Shown here: one piece after another, positions 6,664 through 13,425 of the stretch
Position numbering within the stretch: position 1 is the first letter of the stretch
How the letters are laid out: every line of letters begins with the position of its first letter
NCBI GenBank assembly: GCA_946538475.1
Contig: CAMNGN010000027.1
Location: forward strand, 1-16,388
Direction: 5' to 3'
DNA from: an uncultured Blautia sp.
Lineage (GTDB): Bacteria > Bacillota > Clostridia > Lachnospirales > Lachnospiraceae
Length of the DNA: 16,388 bases
The notes under the pieces: model-generated
The model's input: the letters and a program-made list of their open reading frames with translations, nothing else
What the model was told of the DNA's origin: nothing
Database searches by the model: none
Translations under genes and position numbers: made by a program

Positions 6664-8145
6664 TTATAACGACAATGTTTTAGTCTCGATAGAAGCATTG
6701 CTCACCGAACTGTTATACATGTGGTACAGGAAGAAGTTCTGATGATTCAGCGCATATTCCGTAGCACTCTCGATCAGGTAATCCTCAGGGCTGTCTGAAT
6801 CCAGATAGCCCAGGATGAACCCGTCAAAATCCTTTTCTTTATCCAGCGGTCCGAATCCGCACTCAACCAGTATCTCGGACAGAGAGTTCTCATCGATGGC
6901 CAGAAGCTTCATCTCCTTCACGCTGTCGATATTGTGGTTGATGCACCTGTCAAAAAAGATCAGATAGCAGATGAGCGTCGTACGATCGATGTCCAGCTTT
7001 CCGGTCAGATAGTTGCGCACGCTGTTCTCGCCGGAACGGTTCCGCTGATAGCCTCTGTCGTCGCCGTCGAGCCCGTGAATACCGTCGAGAAGCTTTTCGA
7101 GTTCCTCCTGCTCTTCCTCCATTTTGTTGATCAGTTCCTCGTCGGAGAAATCTTTCCACTCCGGCTTGTATATGCGTATGGACCTGCAGAGGCTGGCTCT
7201 GTCCTTCGGCGGAAGCTTGGCCGGATTTCCGTAATACTCCAGGAGCACTTCCATCCAGTCGATCGATGTGTACTCAAAATAAAAATAGTTGAACGCGTCA
7301 TAGATCGCGCCGCAGGAGATCCGCGAATCCATCAGAAGTTTTTCCGCTGCTTCCGGCGACATGTTCTCTCTTCGCAGCTGCGTTATTCCCTTGAGGACCG
7401 CAAGCCCCATCAGACAGTCGTCGTCCTGCTCTCCCCTTCGTTTCATCTCGACATACGCATTTATCCTGGTGAGCAGAAAGGCATACAGATATTTGCAGTA
7501 ATAAAAACGTGCTTTTTCTCTCACTTTCGAAAACTGCATCAGGTTTTCCCGCATGTAGACAATAAAACTCAGTCTGTCGTCGGGCAGTCCGATGATATCC
7601 CGCTCGAGTTTTCTGGTATGCGTCTGTGTCTCCCATTCGTGGACAGCGTCAAACTCCTTCAGATAGCTGTGAAGATATGCCTTGATCGTGTTCGGCGTGA
7701 GGTCCTTTCCGCTCATGAGCCCCGAAGTCAGTACTTCGTCCGGAACCTCTTTTCTGCATTCTCTTCGAAGTTCACTCCACGCTTCAAACGACATCTGTTT
7801 GCTGAAAGCCTGAATGAGTCCCGCCTCGGTAAAGTTGCGCGAATAGAGCCTGTCAAACCCTGCCTGCATCAGCTTTTCGTTAAGCTCGTCGAGCGTCATC
7901 TTCTGGTTAAATCCCAGGGCGATCAGGCGCGCTCTGGGCGGGATCTTCTTGAACACCGTAGGATTCATGCTCGTGCAGGCTTTGATCGCATCCTCCTCGG
8001 AGAGTTCTCCGAGAGAAGCCACCATCTGCCCGAAGGCAGAATCGGCGGCCGCTGCTTTTTTTCCGGAAGGCGCCTTTGGAGCCGCAGGCTTTTTTACCGC
8101 CGGTTTTGATTCTTCATTTTTCTTATTCTTTCTGAACAGAGCCAT
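6664..8145 (-). CDS. Unrecognised 493-residue protein downstream of a Ser/Thr kinase
   Basis: I do not recognise this family. Residues 1-35 form a basic, Lys/Ala/Pro-rich, probably disordered tail. The rest is predicted helical and soluble, with no signal peptide or membrane segment. Residues 36-230 look like one helical domain. A likely coiled coil lies at about 335-355 (EELINKMEEEQEELEKLL). A C-terminal domain (about 370-480) has the pattern SVRNYL, DRTTLICYLIFFDR, ILVECGFGPL and FFLYHMYN, the sort of region that may be conserved in relatives. It starts 28 bp after the kinase stop with AAAGGA about 9 bp before the ATG, so it is probably co-transcribed. The disordered tail with Ser/Thr could be a phosphorylation target of the kinase; this is inference. 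It ends 4 bp from the opposing DUF4317 gene. Confidence 0.8.
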   Translation of the reverse strand: MALFRKNKKNEESKPAVKKPAAPKAPSGKKAAAADSAFGQMVASLGELSEEDAIKACTSMNPTVFKKIPPRARLIALGFNQKMTLDELNEKLMQAGFDRLYSRNFTEAGLIQAFSKQMSFEAWSELRRECRKEVPDEVLTSGLMSGKDLTPNTIKAYLHSYLKEFDAVHEWETQTHTRKLERDIIGLPDDRLSFIVYMRENLMQFSKVREKARFYYCKYLYAFLLTRINAYVEMKRRGEQDDDCLMGLAVLKGITQLRRENMSPEAAEKLLMDSRISCGAIYDAFNYFYFEYTSIDWMEVLLEYYGNPAKLPPKDRASLCRSIRIYKPEWKDFSDEELINKMEEEQEELEKLLDGIHGLDGDDRGYQRNRSGENSVRNYLTGKLDIDRTTLICYLIFFDRCINHNIDSVKEMKLLAIDENSLSEILVECGFGPLDKEKDFDGFILGYLDSDSPEDYLIESATEYALNHQNFFLYHMYNSSVSNASIETKTLSL

Positions 8146-8173
8146 GCTGTTATTCCTTTCCGTCTGTCTGCCG

Positions 8174-11005
8174 CTATTCCTTCTTTTCGGAGGCGCCGGT
8201 TCCCGAACTGATGCCGTTCAGATCGGACAGTCTTTTCAAAAGCTGTGTCTGCATGCTTTCGTCCGGCGTTCCGTCCTCCCCGGAGGCAGTCGCGGTGAGC
8301 GCATACCCGTCATATGTTTCCGTTGTTTTATCCAGACTTACCGTCAGATTTTTGGCACGGAAGTAAATGCCCCGCATTCTGCCGTCCTCAAACCGGCAGG
8401 CACGATAAATCTTTTTGATATTGCTGACCGCTTTGTTAAGAGAAAGCGATGTACCGAAATCTATGGTGACTGCGCCGGTCTCGTCGCAGACGATACTGCT
8501 CTTTATGCCTGTTTTTCCGGCTGCTTCCGTTATCTCCTTCTGATAATTGGGGATCCATGCCTCGCATGCACCCAGCTCATCGCTGGTCGGGTTGCCTTTT
8601 CTGTCAAAGCACCTTATCTGGTCAAGGCGATACGAAACATTGGAGTAATCGGTCCCCCGGTTTATCCCGCCGATATAGTCCAGAAGGTATCTGTTTTTGT
8701 CCGTGATCGGGACTTTCTCCCCATCCGGGGTACAAAGCGTGCGGAAGGCAAGTACACACTTTTCCCCATCGATCCTGGGTGTCCCTTCAGCCAGAATGAC
8801 ATGGCTGTACGTTCCTTCGTAAGTCTCGGATCCCACACCGTCAAGTTCTATATGCACCAGGGCATCGCCTGCCTGCAAAAGCCTCTCTGCCTTGTCTTTT
8901 ACCGTCAGACTCTCCCCCGAGGTGATCGCTTCGTCGAGCACGACAAGCGCCTCGTACGTACCGTCCTCTGTCCTGACCAGCGAGACACTTTTATCCGTCG
9001 GTGAGATCGTGCCGATACGATAAAGCCAGGTAGAAGTCACTCTCACGCTGCTGCTGTTCATAAACAGAGTTTTCAGTACAAACGGGCTGACATCTGCTTT
9101 GCTCATAGTAAGGCAGACAGCGCCGTCCGCTTCGTATGTGATGGCGTATGGTTTCTCCAGCCTGTCAAGGCGCGCTTTCATGTTGATCTCCACCATGGCG
9201 ATCTCGCCCTTGTTTGGAATACCGTTTCCGGGAGTGTAGGTTGCTTTAAGCACCGGTCCTTTGATATTGTCGGGCCGGGTCTGATATTTTCCTTCCTGCA
9301 CGACCGAGGATGAAGTGAACTCGTCACGCCGGCTCCTCGCCTGTACGTCGTCTTCGTAGGAAACCGAGCGGAGATTGCTGCTCAGACGCTCCAGCGCCTT
9401 ATCCACATCCGGTGTCCACGCAAACCAGGTCGCGTAGTCTCTGTCCACGTATACCCGCGACCCTTCCCTCAGATTCCCGCCTTGTTCGGGATCCTGAAGA
9501 AAATCCATTTCGTAATAATAATGCAGTTCTTCTTCGCCCTCGTGGGATTCCATAAGTTCCCTGAGCATGTCCGGGACCGGCTCTGCCGTCGTTACCACAA
9601 TATATCCGGCGCCGTGGAGCTCCGGGCTTCCTTCTTCCGAAGGCGGTTTAAGAGAAGCGATCCCGGCATCGTCTATCGTCACATCCGCTTCGGCCACAGC
9701 TTTGATCTCCGGTACATCCGCGGGGATCTCAAGCGACTGCAGGCCCTCTTCGCTCATAAACCCTATGCAGCTCCTGAAGCTGCCGCTGAGCAGGCTGCGG
9801 AAGGCATCCTCCGGCTCACAGAGTTCGAACAGCCGGTCATCTGTGGTCACCAGGAACTCGCCCCTGTCGTTCTCTACTATTTTAGTGGGAACGTTCTCTG
9901 TAAGAAGCTCTATTCTGCCTCGTATCGCTTCTTTCTCCATTCTGAAAGCTTCTTCGTGCTCGGGCAAGGGGCACACCAGTATTTTTTCTGTTTTTACGCC
10001 GACAAACCTGGTCAGCTCTTTTATGGCAGGCCAAAAATAAGCCGTTGTTGCGATGAAGATCCCCATCGACAGAATTGCGATCAGCAGCCAGGGGAAGTGA
10101 GGCGGAGGAGGCGGGGGCACAGGCTCTGCAAAGAAATCCGGAGGCAGACATTTTTTCAGATCTTCGATTACCTCTTCAAAGCTGCGATAACGGTCCTCGG
10201 GATCTACTGCCATACCCTTCAGCAGGATATTCTCCACCCTTTTGTCTATCTCGATGCCCTGCTCCGAAGGCGGGACAAGCTCGTCATAGTACATACGGCT
10301 TACGGATGCCTGCGGTTCTGTCCCCGTGATCATGTAAAAAACAGTGGCAAAGAGTGAATATACATCCGACCAAGGGCCGACCGGAAGGCCGACCGTCTTT
10401 TGCTCCACCGAAGAAAAAAACTCTTTAAATTCGAGGGACATGGTCGCGCCGGCATCCGAAGCCTTTGCCGAACCAAAGTCGAACAGACAATACTCTCCGC
10501 TCTCGCGAACCATGATATTGTCCGGAGCGATGTCTCTGTGGATGATCTGCGCAGCGTGTACTTTGCACAAAGCCTGCATGATCGGGATCATGTGCCGGAA
10601 TACTTCTGAGGGGTCGATCTTTCCTTCCTTTTTTACCAGCTCTTCCACGGTGATCCCGTCCAGAAACTGCATCACGATATAGGCCGTGTTGTTTGCTCTG
10701 AACTGGTCATACACGCTTACGATGTTGGATTCGCCCAAAAAATCGCGCAGAATGTACGCCTCCTGAAGAGCCCGGTCCTTTCTTTGCTCCAGCTCAGGAA
10801 TTTCCTTGTCATCGATCACCACAAAGTCGTTCCCGCCCGGATTTCTGACCATGAGGCCCTTCCGGTACAGCTCTTTTATGGCCACCTGAGACTCATCCTT
10901 AAGGTCAATGGCCTTATATGTGATTGAAAATCCTCCGTGTCCGATTTCCTTCTCGATCCGATAACGGCCGTTCAGGATCACTCCCGGCGATAGAGCATAA
11001 TCCAT
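8174..11005 (-). CDS. Membrane Ser/Thr protein kinase (PknB-like) with a large extracytoplasmic domain
   Basis: This is a 943-residue protein. The N-terminal kinase domain (about 14-290) has the Gly loop GHGGFS (22-27), ATP-binding Lys44 (VAIKEL), likely helix-C Glu82, catalytic HRD at 156-158, Asn163 and DFG at 176-178. The loop reads HRDIAPDN, so the usual Lys of HRDLKPEN is Ala160. The usual APPEQ segment is replaced by FFSSVEQ (196-202). A Pro-rich hinge (297-302) leads into one membrane helix (about 304-326), then about 600 residues predicted to lie outside the cell. I do not recognise that domain with confidence; parts recall SecD-type head subdomains. PASTA repeats are absent. The ATG at 11005 has AGGGGAG six bases upstream; an in-frame ATG at 11050 has no such site. 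It is the first gene of a two-gene unit. Confidence 0.9.
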   Translation of the reverse strand: MDYALSPGVILNGRYRIEKEIGHGGFSITYKAIDLKDESQVAIKELYRKGLMVRNPGGNDFVVIDDKEIPELEQRKDRALQEAYILRDFLGESNIVSVYDQFRANNTAYIVMQFLDGITVEELVKKEGKIDPSEVFRHMIPIMQALCKVHAAQIIHRDIAPDNIMVRESGEYCLFDFGSAKASDAGATMSLEFKEFFSSVEQKTVGLPVGPWSDVYSLFATVFYMITGTEPQASVSRMYYDELVPPSEQGIEIDKRVENILLKGMAVDPEDRYRSFEEVIEDLKKCLPPDFFAEPVPPPPPPHFPWLLIAILSMGIFIATTAYFWPAIKELTRFVGVKTEKILVCPLPEHEEAFRMEKEAIRGRIELLTENVPTKIVENDRGEFLVTTDDRLFELCEPEDAFRSLLSGSFRSCIGFMSEEGLQSLEIPADVPEIKAVAEADVTIDDAGIASLKPPSEEGSPELHGAGYIVVTTAEPVPDMLRELMESHEGEEELHYYYEMDFLQDPEQGGNLREGSRVYVDRDYATWFAWTPDVDKALERLSSNLRSVSYEDDVQARSRRDEFTSSSVVQEGKYQTRPDNIKGPVLKATYTPGNGIPNKGEIAMVEINMKARLDRLEKPYAITYEADGAVCLTMSKADVSPFVLKTLFMNSSSVRVTSTWLYRIGTISPTDKSVSLVRTEDGTYEALVVLDEAITSGESLTVKDKAERLLQAGDALVHIELDGVGSETYEGTYSHVILAEGTPRIDGEKCVLAFRTLCTPDGEKVPITDKNRYLLDYIGGINRGTDYSNVSYRLDQIRCFDRKGNPTSDELGACEAWIPNYQKEITEAAGKTGIKSSIVCDETGAVTIDFGTSLSLNKAVSNIKKIYRACRFEDGRMRGIYFRAKNLTVSLDKTTETYDGYALTATASGEDGTPDESMQTQLLKRLSDLNGISSGTGASEKKE

Positions 11006-11011
11006 GGTACT

Positions 11012-11042
11012 CTCCCCTGTAAGGATCAGCAGACATGCTGAT
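11012..11042 (-). promoter_or_regulatory. Leader hairpin and ribosome binding site of the kinase gene
   Basis: The ribosome binding site AGGGGAG (11012-11018) lies six bases before the ATG at 11005, and it decides this start over the in-frame ATG at 11050. A perfect hairpin (ATCAGCA, TGTC loop, TGCTGAT) spans 11025-11042 just upstream of it. Both arms lie outside the ribosome binding site, so the hairpin does not directly mask it, but it could affect ribosome access or mRNA decay. Confidence 0.6.
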
Positions 11043-11087
11043 TCTTCCATATTTTTCGGCTCTTTCTACGCAGCAGTTATTGCATCT

Positions 11088-11116
11088 ATTATAACACGTG
11101 TTGTGGGAGTAGGGAA
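11088..11116 (-). promoter_or_regulatory. Promoter of the kinase operon
   Basis: On the minus strand there is a consensus -10 TATAAT (11088-11093) preceded by TG at the right distance (extended -10). A weak -35 TTCCCT lies 17 bp upstream (11111-11116). A 10-bp perfect palindrome AACACGTGTT (11093-11102) overlaps the spacer and could be a repressor site or chance. It would give a leader of roughly 75 nt. Confidence 0.6.
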
Positions 11117-11118
11117 CA

Positions 11119-11244
11119 GGGGCATTATTTTTTTGGGCGTTGTGGGGAGCAAAATTATCTGATAGAATTAAAGAGAATTCAGGACACGCCAATATTTGTT
11201 TATTGTAATGTTTGTGTTTTATTGAAAGGATCAAGGATTTAGAG
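11119..11244 (+). promoter_or_regulatory. Upstream region of the aldo/keto reductase gene
   Basis: No gene is seen in the 239-bp divergent spacer between the kinase and the reductase. The part nearest the kinase promoter is G-rich on the plus strand; the rest is AT-rich. Several weak -10-like hexamers occur (TATCTG near 11157, TAATGT near 11206), but none pairs with a good -35, so the reductase promoter is unresolved. AAGGA about seven bases before 11245 is the ribosome binding site. Confidence 0.35.
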
Positions 11245-12201
11245 ATGATTTATAAGGATATCAAATTCGTGAACAAGCCGGTCTCCAACATTTTCTTTGG
11301 AACTGCCACACCCACGTTCCTGGCGGGGGAGGAACAGAACGAACTTCTGGATGCCGTATTAGAGATGGGAGTCAATGCCATTGATACGGCGAGGGTTTAT
11401 CAGGGGTCAGAAGAGGTAATCGGGAAATGGCTTGCTTCGCGGGGATGCAGGGACAAGGTTGTTCTGCTCAGCAAATGTGCGCATCCGAGTCCACTTGGCG
11501 TTAAAAGAGTGAGTGAAAAGGCGATCAGAAGTGATTTTGAGACGTCCTCCCGCAACCTGCAGACGGACTATATCGATATTTATCTGCTGCACCGGGACAA
11601 TCCCAAGGTGCCTGTCGGGGATATCGTTGAGTGGTTGAACGCCATGCATGCGGAGGGAAAGATCGGAGCCTTTGGAGGGTCCAACTGGACGCATGAACGT
11701 ATTCAGGAAGCCAACGAATATGCCTACGCACACAATCTGCAGCCGTTTACCGTCTCCAGCCCCTACTTTGGACTGGCCGACCAGATCTGCGATCCCTGGG
11801 GCGGCGGGTGCATCTCGGTTGCCGGCCCCTCAAACGGCCCCGCCCGCGACTGGTACCGCAAAGCGGATATGCCGATCATCGCGTATTCGAGCCTCGCAAA
11901 CGGGCTGTTCTCCGGCCGGATGAAGAGCGACGACACTGCCAACGTTTCCAAATATCTCAACAAATATTCCATCAAAGGTTACGGCTGCCCCGAAAACTAC
12001 GAGCGGCTGCGCCGTTGCGAAGAAGTCGCCGCAAAGAAAGGCTATACCGTCCCCCAGATCGCAATGGCCTGGATCTACAATCAGGACCTGAACGTCTTCG
12101 CGATCGTAGGGACGACTAATGCTGACCGCATGCGCCAAAATATTGAAGCACTTGATATTAAGCTGACCAAAGAAGAAATACAATATCTGGATTTACAGTG
12201 A
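11245..12201 (+). CDS. Aldo/keto reductase
   Basis: This 318-residue soluble NAD(P)H-dependent oxidoreductase has the (alpha/beta)8 fold of the AKR superfamily. The catalytic tetrad can be placed at Asp47 and Tyr52 (DTARVY), Lys77 (SKCAH) and His116 (LLHRD). Cofactor-side motifs GGSNWT (144-149) and GTTNADRMRQNIEA (289-302) are present. The length is normal. Members reduce sugar aldehydes, ketones or xenobiotic carbonyls; the substrate is not predictable here. The ATG at 11245 has AAGGA seven bases upstream; an in-frame TTG at 11212 lacks a site. The gene stands alone on the plus strand between two minus-strand units. Its first half is G-rich and its second half C-rich on the coding strand, which may indicate a mosaic origin. 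Confidence 0.93.
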   Translation: MIYKDIKFVNKPVSNIFFGTATPTFLAGEEQNELLDAVLEMGVNAIDTARVYQGSEEVIGKWLASRGCRDKVVLLSKCAHPSPLGVKRVSEKAIRSDFETSSRNLQTDYIDIYLLHRDNPKVPVGDIVEWLNAMHAEGKIGAFGGSNWTHERIQEANEYAYAHNLQPFTVSSPYFGLADQICDPWGGGCISVAGPSNGPARDWYRKADMPIIAYSSLANGLFSGRMKSDDTANVSKYLNKYSIKGYGCPENYERLRRCEEVAAKKGYTVPQIAMAWIYNQDLNVFAIVGTTNADRMRQNIEALDIKLTKEEIQYLDLQ

Positions 12202-12243
12202 GAAAAAAGATCTTCCGCCAAATGGCGGAAGATCTTTTTTCTC
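12200..12243. terminator. Bidirectional Rho-independent terminator
   Basis: This is a perfect inverted repeat with two 21-bp arms separated by two bases. The inner stem is GC-rich (TTCCGCCA and TGGCGGAA). The outer arms are A-rich on one side and T-rich on the other, so each strand has a hairpin followed by a run of six T. It serves the plus-strand reductase and the minus-strand sugar importer. The last bases of both stop codons lie inside the arms, so the whole intergenic spacer is the terminator. Confidence 0.95.
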
Positions 12244-13411
12244 ATTTAGAGCGTTTCTTTGAAAGAATATCGAATGCTACAGCGCCGAGAAGCACGACAC
12301 CCTTAACGACCTTCTGGAAGTTCGCATCGATATTCATAAGGCTCATGCCCAGGTTGATGACACCGATGAGCGTAGCACCGATGACCATACCGATAATACG
12401 TCCCGCACCGCCGTATGCCGAAACACCACCGACAACGCAGGCCGAGATGGCATCCATCTCGAAGTTCGTGCCTGCCGTAGAGTTTGCGGCCTGCACACGT
12501 CCGAGGACGACCCATGTAGTGATAACGGTAACAATCGCCATGTTGAGATAAGCGATGAACATGATGCGTCTGGTGTTGACGCCCGAAAGGCGAGCCGCCT
12601 CTTTGTTACCGCCGACCACGTAGAAATGACGTCCGATCGTCGTTTTCTCGGTGATGAAGTTGTAGAACAGAACAACGATCGCCACCCAGATCAGAACAGT
12701 AGGAATACCGCCGCCCATGGCAAGCTTGTAAGCTACCAGGAGAATGATTCCCGCCTCGAGAACAGATTTGCCAAGCATAAAGCCAAGAGAATCCGCCTCA
12801 TAACCCTTTTTCACCTTGTTTGCTCTTCCTATGATGTTGAGAAGAACAACAACGATAGCAGCGATAATACCGACTGTGATACACGGCATATTCAGTTCGT
12901 TCGGTTTTGTCTTGAAGATCCTGCCCGCGAAGATGGCCAGGAAGCTCTCGACTTTCTTGATACTGATGGAACCGGTCTTACTGTTTTTACTCAGAATATC
13001 CGTACCCAGACCACGGAAGGCAAGGAAGCCTGCCAGAGTCGCGATCCACGGCGGGATATTAACGTAAGCGATCAGGTATCCGAGCACGCAGCCGTACACG
13101 ATGCCGATGATCAACATAAGAATGATCGCCACTCCCGGAGACATCTCCTTGATTGCCATAAAGTAGGCACCCAAAGCACCCAGGAAACATACCAGAGAAC
13201 CGCAGGCCAGATCGATGTTACCTCCTGTCAGCATACACATCAACATGCCGCTTGCCAGAATGAACACGTACGCATTCTGCGTAACCAGCTCCTGGAAATT
13301 GAACGGTGAGAACATTGCTCCGCCCGTCCGCCAGGTAAAGAAGAGATAAACCAGGACGAGGACGATGAGCATTGTATTATCTTTTAAGACTTGAGATGCA
13401 CTCCTTTTCAT
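12242..13411 (-). CDS. mmsB: Monosaccharide ABC transporter permease (second MmsB-like subunit)
   Basis: This 389-residue integral membrane protein of the BPD_transp_2 (RbsC/GguB) type is full length for the Mms group. It carries QNAYVFILASGM (45-56), IGRHFYVVGGN and EMDAISACVVGGVSAYGG, the conserved blocks of these permeases. It is clearly a paralogue of the gene directly upstream, including the same C-terminal pattern. The usual IDLSVGS motif reads IDLACGS (66-72), and the loop around residues 140-170 is longer and more basic. The ATG at 13411 follows GGGGGAGG at about seven bases; the gap to the upstream permease is 14 bp. It probably pairs with that permease or provides an alternative pore. 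It is the last gene of the importer operon and ends in the bidirectional terminator. Confidence 0.9.
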   Translation of the reverse strand: MKRSASQVLKDNTMLIVLVLVYLFFTWRTGGAMFSPFNFQELVTQNAYVFILASGMLMCMLTGGNIDLACGSLVCFLGALGAYFMAIKEMSPGVAIILMLIIGIVYGCVLGYLIAYVNIPPWIATLAGFLAFRGLGTDILSKNSKTGSISIKKVESFLAIFAGRIFKTKPNELNMPCITVGIIAAIVVVLLNIIGRANKVKKGYEADSLGFMLGKSVLEAGIILLVAYKLAMGGGIPTVLIWVAIVVLFYNFITEKTTIGRHFYVVGGNKEAARLSGVNTRRIMFIAYLNMAIVTVITTWVVLGRVQAANSTAGTNFEMDAISACVVGGVSAYGGAGRIIGMVIGATLIGVINLGMSLMNIDANFQKVVKGVVLLGAVAFDILSKKRSK

Positions 13412-13425
13412 TGCTATCCTCCCCC

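Noticed and set aside
6934..8109. 391-residue plus-strand frame opposite the 493-residue protein
   Set aside because: It is a long shadow frame caused by codon composition; the minus-strand frame has a proper ribosome binding site and operon spacing.
7949..9004. 351-residue plus-strand frame spanning two minus-strand genes
   Set aside because: It crosses the junction of two well-supported genes on the other strand and has no family features.
9482..10357. 291-residue plus-strand frame inside the kinase gene
   Set aside because: It is antisense to the kinase and membrane-helix coding region; the composition explains the open frame.
11006..11050. Longer kinase start at 11050
   Set aside because: It has no ribosome binding site, and it would place the leader hairpin and AGGGGAG site inside the coding region.
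11100..11135. Possible third copy of the palindromic repeat (AGGGAACAGGGGCATTA)
   Set aside because: The left part recalls the repeat core, but there is no complementary right arm, so it cannot be counted as a copy.
11212..11244. Upstream TTG start for the aldo/keto reductase
   Set aside because: It lacks a ribosome binding site and adds residues not expected at the AKR N-terminus; the ATG at 11245 is better.
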